NCBI GenBank assembly: GCA_003724275.1
Contig: RHFA01000116.1
Location: forward strand, 1 to 11,933
Length of the DNA: 11,933 bases
From: Thaumarchaeota archaeon S13
GTDB taxonomy: Archaea; Thermoproteota; Nitrososphaeria; Nitrososphaerales; Nitrosopumilaceae
Reading direction: 5' to 3'
The position numbers and the translations under genes are program-made. The notes beneath the pieces were generated by a model. That model made no database searches. It had not been told where the DNA came from and worked only from the letters and a program-made list of their open reading frames with translations. This document shows, one piece after another, positions 6,591 to 11,933 of this stretch (its first letter is position 1; the number at the start of each line of letters is the position of its first letter).

Positions 6591-7745
6591 CTATGCGGCC
6601 GGCACCCAGTGCGTCCCGTTGTGGACGTGCCTGACGAGCTCGCCACCGACGCTCCTGTAGAGCGTCGTGACGCCCTGCCCCGCTGCCGGCTCGGGCGCCG
6701 CCGGCGCGGGCGCCGCAGGGGCGCCCTGCGCGGGAACCTCGGCGCGCGTGGCGTTGGGCGCCGGGGCAGTCGCGTTTGCCGCCGGCGCGGCCGCCCCCTC
6801 GCCGCCTGGAACCGCCGCCGCCGGCGCGGGCTCCCTCAGGTGGGCCGCGGCCCACGGATAGTCGTCCACGTCAAACGCCGCGTCGGGCAGCAGCGACTCC
6901 ATGGCGCTGCGCGGGACGGCGCCCACGGCGTTGCGCGCGGCTATGGCCTCAGCCATGGTTCCGCCGCGCCCGAGGACCGTCTGCATTGCCTCCTTGCCTT
7001 CCCTGTATGCCTCTAGCGTGTGGTCCAGCTGTGCGACTATTGTGGGGCGAATCTCCCTGTCCAGCCCGTCGATGCGGACATCGCGCGCATACCCGCCAAA
7101 CGTACCGTCGCCGTGCGACTCGCGCTCGAGCATCGCGGCCCGCGCCGCGTCGGCCGCCGAGCGCGCAAGCTCGTGCTCTGCCCTCTTTTCGCGCGCGGCC
7201 TCCTCGACTGCGCGCTCGGCCATGAGCCTTCGCTGCAGCGCCTGGTAGTGCCTGTACATCTTTTCGCCAATGGGATCATCCTCAAACTCTGAGGCGTCGG
7301 CGGAAAGGTAGCGCAGCGCATGCGCGCTCGAGAGGAGGCGCGCCGTGTGGGCCGACGCGCTGACCTCGCCGGACACGCCAACCTCTATGCCGGCCATGCC
7401 GAGCAGGCCGCCGTCGGTGCTCGCGCGCATCTGGACAGAGTGCAGGCCCGGCATCATGTCCACCCTGGCCACGGTCACCTCGAACGTCCCGTCCGCCGCG
7501 CTCGTGGCCTCCATGGCCTCCGAGCCGGCCCTCACCGTGACGGCCGCGCCGGCGACCGGCCAGCCTGCGTGGTCTGTCACCGAGCCGGCCACCGTCATCG
7601 GCCCCCCATAGGCCACGTTTCCGGTGACGTCGGCGTATATGAGGAGGTCCCAGAGGGTCCCCTCGGCGTCCCCCACGGCCAGGGGGGCAAGGGCCGCCAG
7701 CGGGGCCAGTATTGCGGCGGCCATGGCCGCGGGTCTGGGCCTCAT
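6591..7745 (-). CDS. Secreted protein: Ig/carboxypeptidase-regulatory-like domain, helical segment, Ala/Pro stalk
   Basis: A 384 aa protein. It has a signal peptide (RPRP, then a hydrophobic run to about residue 24, cleavage near AVG-DA). A beta domain at about 40-125 ('GPMTVAGSVTDHAGWPVAGAAVTV...DGTFEVTVA') resembles carboxypeptidase-regulatory or Ig-like modules. A charged Ala/Glu/Arg-rich helix (about 155-210) is probably a coiled coil. An Ala/Pro/Asn-rich linker (306-358) carries two NAT sequons, and there is a third sequon, NGT, near the end (376-378). No C-terminal membrane anchor is seen. It lies directly upstream of the dppBC-like permeases on the same strand, so a role in the transporter or at the cell surface is plausible, but it does not look like a solute-binding protein. 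Start at 7745: GGGGGAG just upstream on the minus strand serves as a ribosome binding site. Family not recognised. Confidence 0.75.
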   Translation of the reverse strand: MRPRPAAMAAAILAPLAALAPLAVGDAEGTLWDLLIYADVTGNVAYGGPMTVAGSVTDHAGWPVAGAAVTVRAGSEAMEATSAADGTFEVTVARVDMMPGLHSVQMRASTDGGLLGMAGIEVGVSGEVSASAHTARLLSSAHALRYLSADASEFEDDPIGEKMYRHYQALQRRLMAERAVEEAAREKRAEHELARSAADAARAAMLERESHGDGTFGGYARDVRIDGLDREIRPTIVAQLDHTLEAYREGKEAMQTVLGRGGTMAEAIAARNAVGAVPRSAMESLLPDAAFDVDDYPWAAAHLREPAPAAAVPGGEGAAAPAANATAPAPNATRAEVPAQGAPAAPAPAAPEPAAGQGVTTLYRSVGGELVRHVHNGTHWVPAA

Positions 7746-7782
7746 GGCTCCCCCTCGGCCCGGGCTCCCATAACCCCCCTTG

Positions 7783-7794
7783 TCTATTAAATTT
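7783..7794 (-). promoter_or_regulatory. Probable TATA box of the secreted-protein gene
   Basis: On the minus strand it reads AAATTTAATAGA, the only strong A/T island near this start. It predicts a leader of about 17 nt that contains the GGGGGAG ribosome binding site before the ATG at 7745. Confidence 0.45.
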
Positions 7795-7839
7795 CATGGC
7801 CGGTCCGCCAAAGTTGAGCTCCCCGGCGCGCGCGGTCGG

Positions 7840-7850
7840 GCAAAGATTAA
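7840..7850 (+). promoter_or_regulatory. Possible TATA box of the Cys-rich small protein gene
   Basis: GCAAAGATTAA is an A/T island about 33 nt upstream of the TTG at 7879. A GAGGGGG stretch (7866-7872) lies between them at ribosome-binding-site distance. Confidence 0.4.
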
Positions 7851-7878
7851 CAATAGCGGCCCCCCGAGGGGGCGCGCC

Positions 7879-8013
7879 TTGATCTGCTCGGCGTGCGAGA
7901 GGCGCGAGCACTACCGGTGCATCGACTGCCTCAGCAACCACTCTACGCACGACTGCTCGTGCACGTGCCACGACGCCTCGACAGGCCCCCACGGGCCCGA
8001 GGGCCACGCCTAG
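7879..8013 (+). CDS. Small Cys/His-rich putative zinc-binding protein
   Basis: A 44 aa protein from TTG. Within residues 3-31 there are seven Cys and four His: C3-x2-C6, H11, C14-x2-C17, H21, H24, C26-x-C28-x-C30-H31. This is enough for two zinc sites. I prefer TTG 7879 over the longer in-frame ATG at 7780, because the upstream 33 codons overlap the promoter of the divergent gene and have no Cys pattern. GAGGGGG 6 nt before the TTG also fits a ribosome binding site. The C-terminal tail is Gly/Pro/His-rich and ends inside a GGCCACGCCTAG sequence that recurs in the repeat array just downstream. Function unknown; protein or nucleic-acid binding is possible. Confidence 0.6.
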   Translation: MICSACERREHYRCIDCLSNHSTHDCSCTCHDASTGPHGPEGHA

Positions 8014-8026
8014 CGGCGCCTGGGCA

Positions 8027-8088
8027 GGCCACGCCTGGCCACGCCTGGCCACGCCTGGCCACGCCTGGCCACGCCTGGCCACGCCTAG
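8027..8088. repeat. Tandem 10-bp array, six exact copies of GGCCACGCCT
   Basis: Six exact GGCCACGCCT units run from 8027 to 8086, followed by AG. A seventh copy (8002-8011) overlaps the stop of the Cys-rich gene, and both outer copies continue as GGCCACGCCTAG. The period is close to one turn of DNA. The array fills the gap before the SNF2 promoter. Confidence 0.95.
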
Positions 8089-8121
8089 CCGGGCCCGCCC
8101 CGGACGGCCCATGGCGGCAAG

Positions 8122-8131
8122 GTTCATAAAC
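8122..8131 (+). promoter_or_regulatory. Possible TATA box of the SNF2 gene
   Basis: GTTCATAAAC is an A/T island after the tandem array, centred about 32 nt upstream of the GTG at 8159. It predicts a leader of a few nucleotides. Confidence 0.45.
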
Positions 8132-8158
8132 ACCTAGGGATTTAGCGCACTAAAACAG

Positions 8159-9880
8159 GTGATTGAGACGGGAAGCGCAGGGGGCCTCGAGTATGTCATG
8201 GACAAGTACTCCAATGCCTGGAGCTGGAAGCTCACGGGCAGCCGGGCCGTGGGCATGGCCTCGCAGCTCATCCCACAGTCGTGGTACGGCGACGGGCCCG
8301 ACGAGGTCATCGTGCCGGACAAGCCCGAGAACGTCGAGCGCATAAAGCAGATAATGGGCCACTGCCAGCTCGAGGTCCGCTCAAAGTCGGCCTGGCAGCG
8401 CAGGGCCGGCAAGGATGCCATGCCGGGCTCGCGAAAGACGGCCCCCATAGAGAGGCTCTCAAAGGCGACGCCCGGCCCGCAGTTCCGCGGCAAGCTCCTC
8501 GGGTTCCAGCGCGAGGGCCTCGACTTTCTGATAAAGTCCAACGGCAACGCGCTCCTGGCCGACGAGATGGGCCTCGGCAAGACCGTGCAGACGCTCTCGT
8601 ACATCGCGACCGAAAAGAACGCGTTTCCGGTCCTCGTCGTGGCGCCCCTCGTCACGCTCAAGAACTGGGAGCGCGAGATAGACAAGTTCCTCAAGAGGCG
8701 CAGCAAGAACGGCCGCCTCGTCGACGCCTCGTCGCCGACGTCAAAGCTGATACGCCGCGGCCGGCGCAAGATACTCGAAAAGAGCGACTTTTACATAATC
8801 AACTATGAGCTCCTCGAAAAGCGCGTCCCGGACTTTTTAAAGGTGAACCTCAAGACGCTCGTCTGCGACGAGGTCCACCACATGCGCTCAAAGACCACAA
8901 AAAAGCACTCGGCCATACGCAAGATATCCGCAATGCCGTCCCTGGAGCACAGGATTGGGCTGTCGGGCACGCCGATATACAACCACGGCTCGGAGATATG
9001 GCCCATAGTCGACGTCCTAAGCCCCGGCCTGCTCGGGAGCTATTCAGAGTTTTGCCAGTATTTCTGCTATGTGAACGCGCGAGGCAAGTCCCTCGTCCTG
9101 GAGAACAAGCGCAGGCTCTTGCGCGAAAAGCTCCACAAGCACGTCATGCTGCGCCGCAAAAAGAGCGAGGTCCTAAAGGACCTGCAGGACAAGGTCCGCT
9201 ACCAGGAGTACATTGACGCGGACATTGACTATTACCGGCGCGAGCTGCGCAAGATATGGAACCGCCTCAAGGAGGAGGAGCTCGAGTCAAAGACGTCACT
9301 CGACAAGTACTCGTCGTACCAGCGCGCGATCCAGAGCGAGCGCCAGGTCGCGGGCCTCGCAAAGATGCCGCATGTCATCAACTTTGTGCAGAACATCATG
9401 GAGATCGAGGAGAGTGTCGTCGTGTTTTGCCACCACAAGTCCATCCACAAGCTCCTCAACGAAAAGCTCGCCGAGTTTGAGCCAAGGACGGTCATTGGCG
9501 GCCAGTCTGACAGGGTGAGGCAGGAGAACATTGACTCGTTCCAGGACGGCGAGTCAAACCTCATGATCGCCGGCCTGCGGGCCGGCAACGTCGGCATCAA
9601 CCTGAGCAAGGCCCGCTATGTCATATTCGCCGAGCTCGACTGGAGCCCCGCGGTCCACCAGCAGGCCGAGGACCGCCTCCACCGCATCGGCCAAAAGAAC
9701 ACGGTCTTTGCCTACTATCTCATCGGCAACCGGACCCTCGACGAGCACGTCGCGGACATACTCGTCAACAAGAGCTACGAGATTGACGCCATACTAGACG
9801 GCGAGGGCCAGACCTTTGAGAACAAGGAAAAGGCCCAGCTCATCCTGGCCCAAATCCAGGACATGCTGCGCACCCGGTAG
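8159..9880 (+). CDS. SNF2-family DNA translocase/helicase
   Basis: A 573 aa superfamily 2 ATPase. Motif I is DEMGLGKT (135-142), then 'LVVAPLVTLKNWEREI' (159-174), motif II DEVHH (237-241), motif III LSGTP (268-272), and in the second RecA-like lobe 'VVVFCHH' (420-426), motif V GNVGINL (476-482) and motif VI QAEDRLHRIGQ (502-512). All catalytic motifs are intact, and the arginine-finger motif resembles SMARCAL1/ZRANB3-type SNF2 enzymes. These enzymes move along duplex DNA using ATP and remodel DNA-protein complexes or forks. The first ~105 residues are an N-terminal region I do not recognise. The start is GTG at 8159, supported by a TATA-like box; ATG at 8198 (residue 14) is an alternative. 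No helicase-associated nuclease domain is present. Codon use is GC-rich, like the core genes. Confidence 0.93.
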   Translation: MIETGSAGGLEYVMDKYSNAWSWKLTGSRAVGMASQLIPQSWYGDGPDEVIVPDKPENVERIKQIMGHCQLEVRSKSAWQRRAGKDAMPGSRKTAPIERLSKATPGPQFRGKLLGFQREGLDFLIKSNGNALLADEMGLGKTVQTLSYIATEKNAFPVLVVAPLVTLKNWEREIDKFLKRRSKNGRLVDASSPTSKLIRRGRRKILEKSDFYIINYELLEKRVPDFLKVNLKTLVCDEVHHMRSKTTKKHSAIRKISAMPSLEHRIGLSGTPIYNHGSEIWPIVDVLSPGLLGSYSEFCQYFCYVNARGKSLVLENKRRLLREKLHKHVMLRRKKSEVLKDLQDKVRYQEYIDADIDYYRRELRKIWNRLKEEELESKTSLDKYSSYQRAIQSERQVAGLAKMPHVINFVQNIMEIEESVVVFCHHKSIHKLLNEKLAEFEPRTVIGGQSDRVRQENIDSFQDGESNLMIAGLRAGNVGINLSKARYVIFAELDWSPAVHQQAEDRLHRIGQKNTVFAYYLIGNRTLDEHVADILVNKSYEIDAILDGEGQTFENKEKAQLILAQIQDMLRTR

Positions 9881-9953
9881 GGCCCGCGGGGGGCCTCCGG
9901 GGCGCCCGCGGGGCCCGGGGGCCCGCGCCTGCCCTCCTGGGGCCTCCCGAGCG

Positions 9954-9990
9954 CGCCCATGTGGAAAAAGGCTTTTAACCCACATGGGCG
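9954..9990. repeat. 11-bp perfect inverted repeat around the TATA box
   Basis: The arms CGCCCATGTGG (9954-9964) and CCACATGGGCG (9980-9990) are perfectly complementary. They are separated by 15 bp that contain the A/T-rich promoter core of the next gene. The arms could be an operator for a dimeric regulator or could form a hairpin. Confidence 0.85.
9965..9979 (+). promoter_or_regulatory. BRE/TATA region of the Met-rich secreted protein gene
   Basis: AAAAAGGCTTTTAAC is centred about 30 nt upstream of the ATG at 10003, with the TTTTAA part at 9973-9978 about 27 nt away. It is fully enclosed by the inverted repeat. The 9881-9953 stretch before it is extremely G/C-rich and holds no gene I can see. 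Confidence 0.6.
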
Positions 9991-10002
9991 GCAGCGCCCG
10001 CA

Positions 10003-11505
10003 ATGAACACATTGCAGAAACGAATGCTGCTATTTGCGATTGTGCCCGCAGTGGCACTCTCGCTGGCTGCCGCAAGCGCCACATCTGCCGACGCGGCCCG
10101 TGTCGTCTGTGGGGACAAGCTGTGCTCCGAGGTTGGGCCAGACTACCTCCAAAAGACGATGGACGCGATGATCTCGCCGGCCGCCCCAGCGATGGGCGCG
10201 GCAATGTCGGCTCCCGAGGGCTCCATGGACGATGGTCACATGGAGGCGGGAGACCGCATGGAAGGCGACGACAGGATGGAGGGCCACGACCGCATGCACG
10301 GCGACAAGATGATGAAGGACCGCGACTACATGGACGGCGACAAGATGATGAAGGATCACGGCCACATGCACGACGGAGACAAGATGATGAAGGACCACGA
10401 CCGCATGCACGGCGACAAGATGATGATGGACGGCGACAAGATGATGATGGACGGCGACAAGATGATGAAGGACCACGACCGCATGCACGGCGACAAGATG
10501 ATGATGGACGGCGACCGCATGGGACACATGATGGACCATGGGTACGCAAAGCTGCTGCTGTCGCGCGCAAGCGTGCCGGCGACGCTGCCGCTCCACGAGG
10601 GCTACTTTGACGGCGAGAGCGTGTACTTTGTCATAACGGACTCTAGCGACCCGACGCACGCCGAGATAATCTCGGAGAGCCAGGGATGGACCGTAGAGCT
10701 CGCGCCGCCTCTGGCCAACGCGCCAGACGCCGCGCTTTCGCAGACCTACATGTTCACCAACGGCATGGAGGGAGACGGAGTGCACGGGTTCCAGGGCGAG
10801 GTCTTTACGTCCACGCCCGCGATGCCTGACATGTACAGCGCGCTCACGATGCACACGCACGTGACGTGGAACGCAGACACGACGCCAAGGGTGCTAATGT
10901 CGGAGGCCGAGATCATGGACGCAGAAGAGGCCGGGGAGGTAACGCTCACCGAGCTTGACGTCGTGATCAACATGCCGCACGTCATGTGGCCAGGCGGACA
11001 GCTCATGGTGAACGAGGCCGAGATCAACGACAAGCTGCCCTATGGGGGCGGCCAGGTCACCGAGATCGACACCGACGCCATGACCGTGACGTTTGTCGCG
11101 CACAGGGGCTGGGGGCCGGACGGGCGCACGATATACTATATCGTGACTGACGCCACGCCGGCAGGCCCTGCCGAGGGGATGGGCGTTCCGCACACCCCCA
11201 CGTCGGCGAGCCTCATCGCAAATTCGGCCGCAGTTGACCTGTTCCAGTTCACCAACGGACTCAAGGGCCCCGGGCCTCTCGGCTTCCAGCCGGGCATCGC
11301 CACGGCAGGCCCCGGTGACGCGGGCTATTCGCCAATGTGGCGCATACACGTGGTCACGTGGGAGGACGAGCACGACGCACGCCTCCTTGAGAACATCGGC
11401 GACATACAGGCCATGAAGACAGAGGGCAAGGTGAGCAGCGAGCTCGCGCGCCCGATGGACTCTGAACACATAGTCAACTGCCCGTTCATAGACCCCTTCC
11501 AGTAG
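10003..11505 (+). CDS. Secreted protein with Met/Asp/His-rich repeat tract and two related C-terminal domains
   Basis: A 500 aa exported protein. The signal peptide covers about residues 1-32 (KR, hydrophobic run, cleavage near ADA-A). A 'VVCGDKLCSE' motif with C36 and C41 follows. Residues 74-180 are a repeat tract built from GDKMMKDHDRMH-type (12 aa) and GDKMMMD (7 aa) units. Two C-terminal domains (about 200-330 and 365-495) share the blocks 'VYFVITDSSD'/'IYYIVTDATP', 'FTNGMEGDGVHGFQ'/'FTNGLKGPGPLGFQ' and 'HVTWNAD'/'VVTWEDE', so they arose by duplication. A third Cys (C493) lies at the end. Met/His/Asp side chains suggest metal binding outside the cell, perhaps copper; this is inference. 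The tract resembles MXKDX pentapeptide-repeat proteins of bacteria in flavour only. The promoter is framed by an inverted repeat, which suggests regulated expression. Confidence 0.85.
   Translation: MNTLQKRMLLFAIVPAVALSLAAASATSADAARVVCGDKLCSEVGPDYLQKTMDAMISPAAPAMGAAMSAPEGSMDDGHMEAGDRMEGDDRMEGHDRMHGDKMMKDRDYMDGDKMMKDHGHMHDGDKMMKDHDRMHGDKMMMDGDKMMMDGDKMMKDHDRMHGDKMMMDGDRMGHMMDHGYAKLLLSRASVPATLPLHEGYFDGESVYFVITDSSDPTHAEIISESQGWTVELAPPLANAPDAALSQTYMFTNGMEGDGVHGFQGEVFTSTPAMPDMYSALTMHTHVTWNADTTPRVLMSEAEIMDAEEAGEVTLTELDVVINMPHVMWPGGQLMVNEAEINDKLPYGGGQVTEIDTDAMTVTFVAHRGWGPDGRTIYYIVTDATPAGPAEGMGVPHTPTSASLIANSAAVDLFQFTNGLKGPGPLGFQPGIATAGPGDAGYSPMWRIHVVTWEDEHDARLLENIGDIQAMKTEGKVSSELARPMDSEHIVNCPFIDPFQ
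10222..10542 (+). repeat. In-gene repeat tract encoding Met/Asp/Lys/His units
   Basis: The tract alternates 36-nt and 21-nt units beginning GGCGACAAGATGATG. A 60-nt segment at 10378-10437 recurs exactly at 10456-10515, an offset of 78 nt (12+7+7 codons). The exact identity at DNA level points to recent expansion or conversion. Confidence 0.9.
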
Positions 11506-11526
11506 GGGACAAGGCACAATAGTTCA

Positions 11527-11568
11527 TTTTTTAGCTCTCTCCACAGGGGGAGCCTGCGCGCTAAAAAA
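11527..11568. terminator. Bidirectional terminator between convergent genes
   Basis: TTTTTTAGC (11527-11535) and GCTAAAAAA (11560-11568) form a perfect inverted repeat. It gives a six-T run on the plus strand after the Met-rich gene and a six-T run on the minus strand after the zinc-ribbon gene. Archaeal RNA polymerase terminates at such T runs. Confidence 0.65.
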
Positions 11569-11585
11569 GGGGGCTCCGGATGCCC

Positions 11586-11729
11586 TCAAGGCTTGCCTAT
11601 CTTGAACATCCGGGTGCTGCACGTTGCGCACGTGCCGCTGACAGCGGGCTTGCCGTTCTTCATGATCGTGGGCTTGGCGCCCTTGATCTCCCGCTTGGTC
11701 CTGCACTTGACGCAGTACCCCATGGTCAT
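11586..11729 (-). CDS. Small zinc-ribbon protein (DUF5679-like)
   Basis: A 47 aa protein. The 'GYCVKCRTKREI' start, an internal 'KNGKPAVSGTCATCSTRMFKIGK' region (written here in parts: NGKPAVSGTC, then ATCSTRMF and KIGK) and two CxxC pairs match the short zinc ribbons annotated as DUF5679 in archaea and bacteria. Numbered from the second Met, the Cys are C4, C7, C32 and C35. The ATG at 11729 (giving MTM-) is preferred because a TATA-like CTAATAA (11751-11757) is centred 25 nt upstream; ATG 11723 (45 aa) is possible. Function unknown, probably a metal-stabilised binding module. It converges on the Met-rich gene across a shared terminator. Confidence 0.85.
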   Translation of the reverse strand: MTMGYCVKCRTKREIKGAKPTIMKNGKPAVSGTCATCSTRMFKIGKP

Positions 11730-11749
11730 GCCTAGCCGCCGGCCCCGCT

Positions 11750-11758
11750 GTTATTAGC
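11750..11758 (-). promoter_or_regulatory. TATA box of the small zinc-ribbon gene
   Basis: On the minus strand it reads GCTAATAAC, centred about 25 nt upstream of the ATG at 11729. This fits a leaderless transcript. Confidence 0.5.
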
Positions 11759-11810
11759 GAGTTTCAGTTAAAAATAGTTCACACATTGGCAAACCGCAGT
11801 GCGCCGCCGT

Positions 11811-11858
11811 GCCTGCGATCTAGCCTGCGATCTCGCCTGCGATCTCGCCTGCGATCAG
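11811..11858. repeat. Tandem 12-bp repeat, about four copies
   Basis: Units of GCCTGCGATCTC at 11811, 11823, 11835 and 11847 differ only at the last bases (TA, TC, TC, AG). The array sits in the gap between the partial right-edge gene and the zinc-ribbon promoter. Confidence 0.9.
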
Positions 11859-11879
11859 GCCTGGGGCAGGCCGGCGGGG

Positions 11880-11933
11880 TCATATCTCGGCGCGGTAATA
11901 GTCCCACCTCTCGGGGTCAAACCTGGTCACAAA
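11880..11933 (-). CDS. C-terminal end of a gene entering from the right edge
   Basis: Only 17 codons and a TGA stop are visible (FVTRFDPERWDYYRAEI). The codons fit a real gene, with aromatic and charged residues and few low-complexity traits, but the family cannot be told. It runs on the minus strand and would be upstream of the 12-bp repeat array. Confidence 0.45.
   Translation of the reverse strand, partial: FVTRFDPERWDYYRAEI

Noticed and set aside
8027..8088. CRISPR array
   Set aside because: The units are 10 bp and directly adjacent with no spacers.
7282..8133. Minus-strand frame covering the 10-bp array
   Set aside because: Its N-terminal part is a translation of the tandem repeat (RRGQAWPGVA-like) and the rest is antisense or shadow of adjacent genes.
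9794..10610. Frames of about 260 codons on both strands over the Met-rich gene's 5' half
   Set aside because: They are Arg/Pro/Ser or Arg/His/Asp-rich shadows of the repeat tract; the secreted protein has a signal peptide, a promoter and conserved domains.
1..11933. tRNA or rRNA genes
   Set aside because: I looked in the gaps (1-147, 3302-3491, 9881-10002, 11730-11879) and saw no cloverleaf-like or rRNA-like sequence.

Overview
This window looks like part of a high-GC thaumarchaeal (Nitrososphaerota) genome, most plausibly from the Nitrosopumilus/Cenarchaeum side. The archaeal signs are A/T-rich TATA-like boxes centred about 25-30 nt upstream of start codons, giving leaderless or nearly leaderless transcripts for most genes. 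Other signs are a 45-47 aa zinc ribbon of the YCVKC...GTC type, a futalosine-pathway radical SAM enzyme, and secreted proteins of thaumarchaeal style. Species cannot be named from sequence alone. Most of the window is very GC-rich, with frequent CTC/GAG/CGC codons. The left ~2.1 kb is clearly more A/T-rich.

Region 1-2138 (minus strand): a two-gene cassette. An AAA/ABC-type ATPase (SMC/RecF/OLD-like, no TOPRIM domain) is followed, with a 1-nt TGATG stop/start overlap, by a 163 aa protein with a PD-(D/E)XK nuclease signature. The cassette has its own promoter and a base composition unlike its neighbours. This layout is typical of anti-phage defence modules, and it is the best candidate in the window for an undescribed system.

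Region 2204-4167: mqnE-like aminofutalosine synthase (menaquinone route) on the minus strand, with its promoter facing that of a two-gene plus-strand unit: a two-TM protein with a zinc ribbon, then a 111 aa protein of unknown function.

Region 4164-7745 (minus strand): a secreted protein (Ig/carboxypeptidase-regulatory-like fold, helical segment, Ala/Pro stalk), then dppB-like and dppC-like ABC permeases that overlap by ATGA. The DppC homologue carries a ~175-residue insert predicted to lie outside the cell. No solute-binding protein or ATPase is present here.

Region 7879-9880 (plus strand): a tiny Cys/His-rich protein with a TTG start, a 10-bp tandem array, then a SNF2-family helicase/translocase with all main motifs intact.

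Region 9881-11933: a secreted 500 aa protein with a Met/Asp/His/Lys-rich repeat tract and two related C-terminal domains. Its TATA box sits inside an 11-bp perfect inverted repeat. A bidirectional terminator separates it from a convergent minus-strand zinc-ribbon protein. A 12-bp tandem repeat follows, then the last 17 codons of a gene that enters from the right edge on the minus strand.
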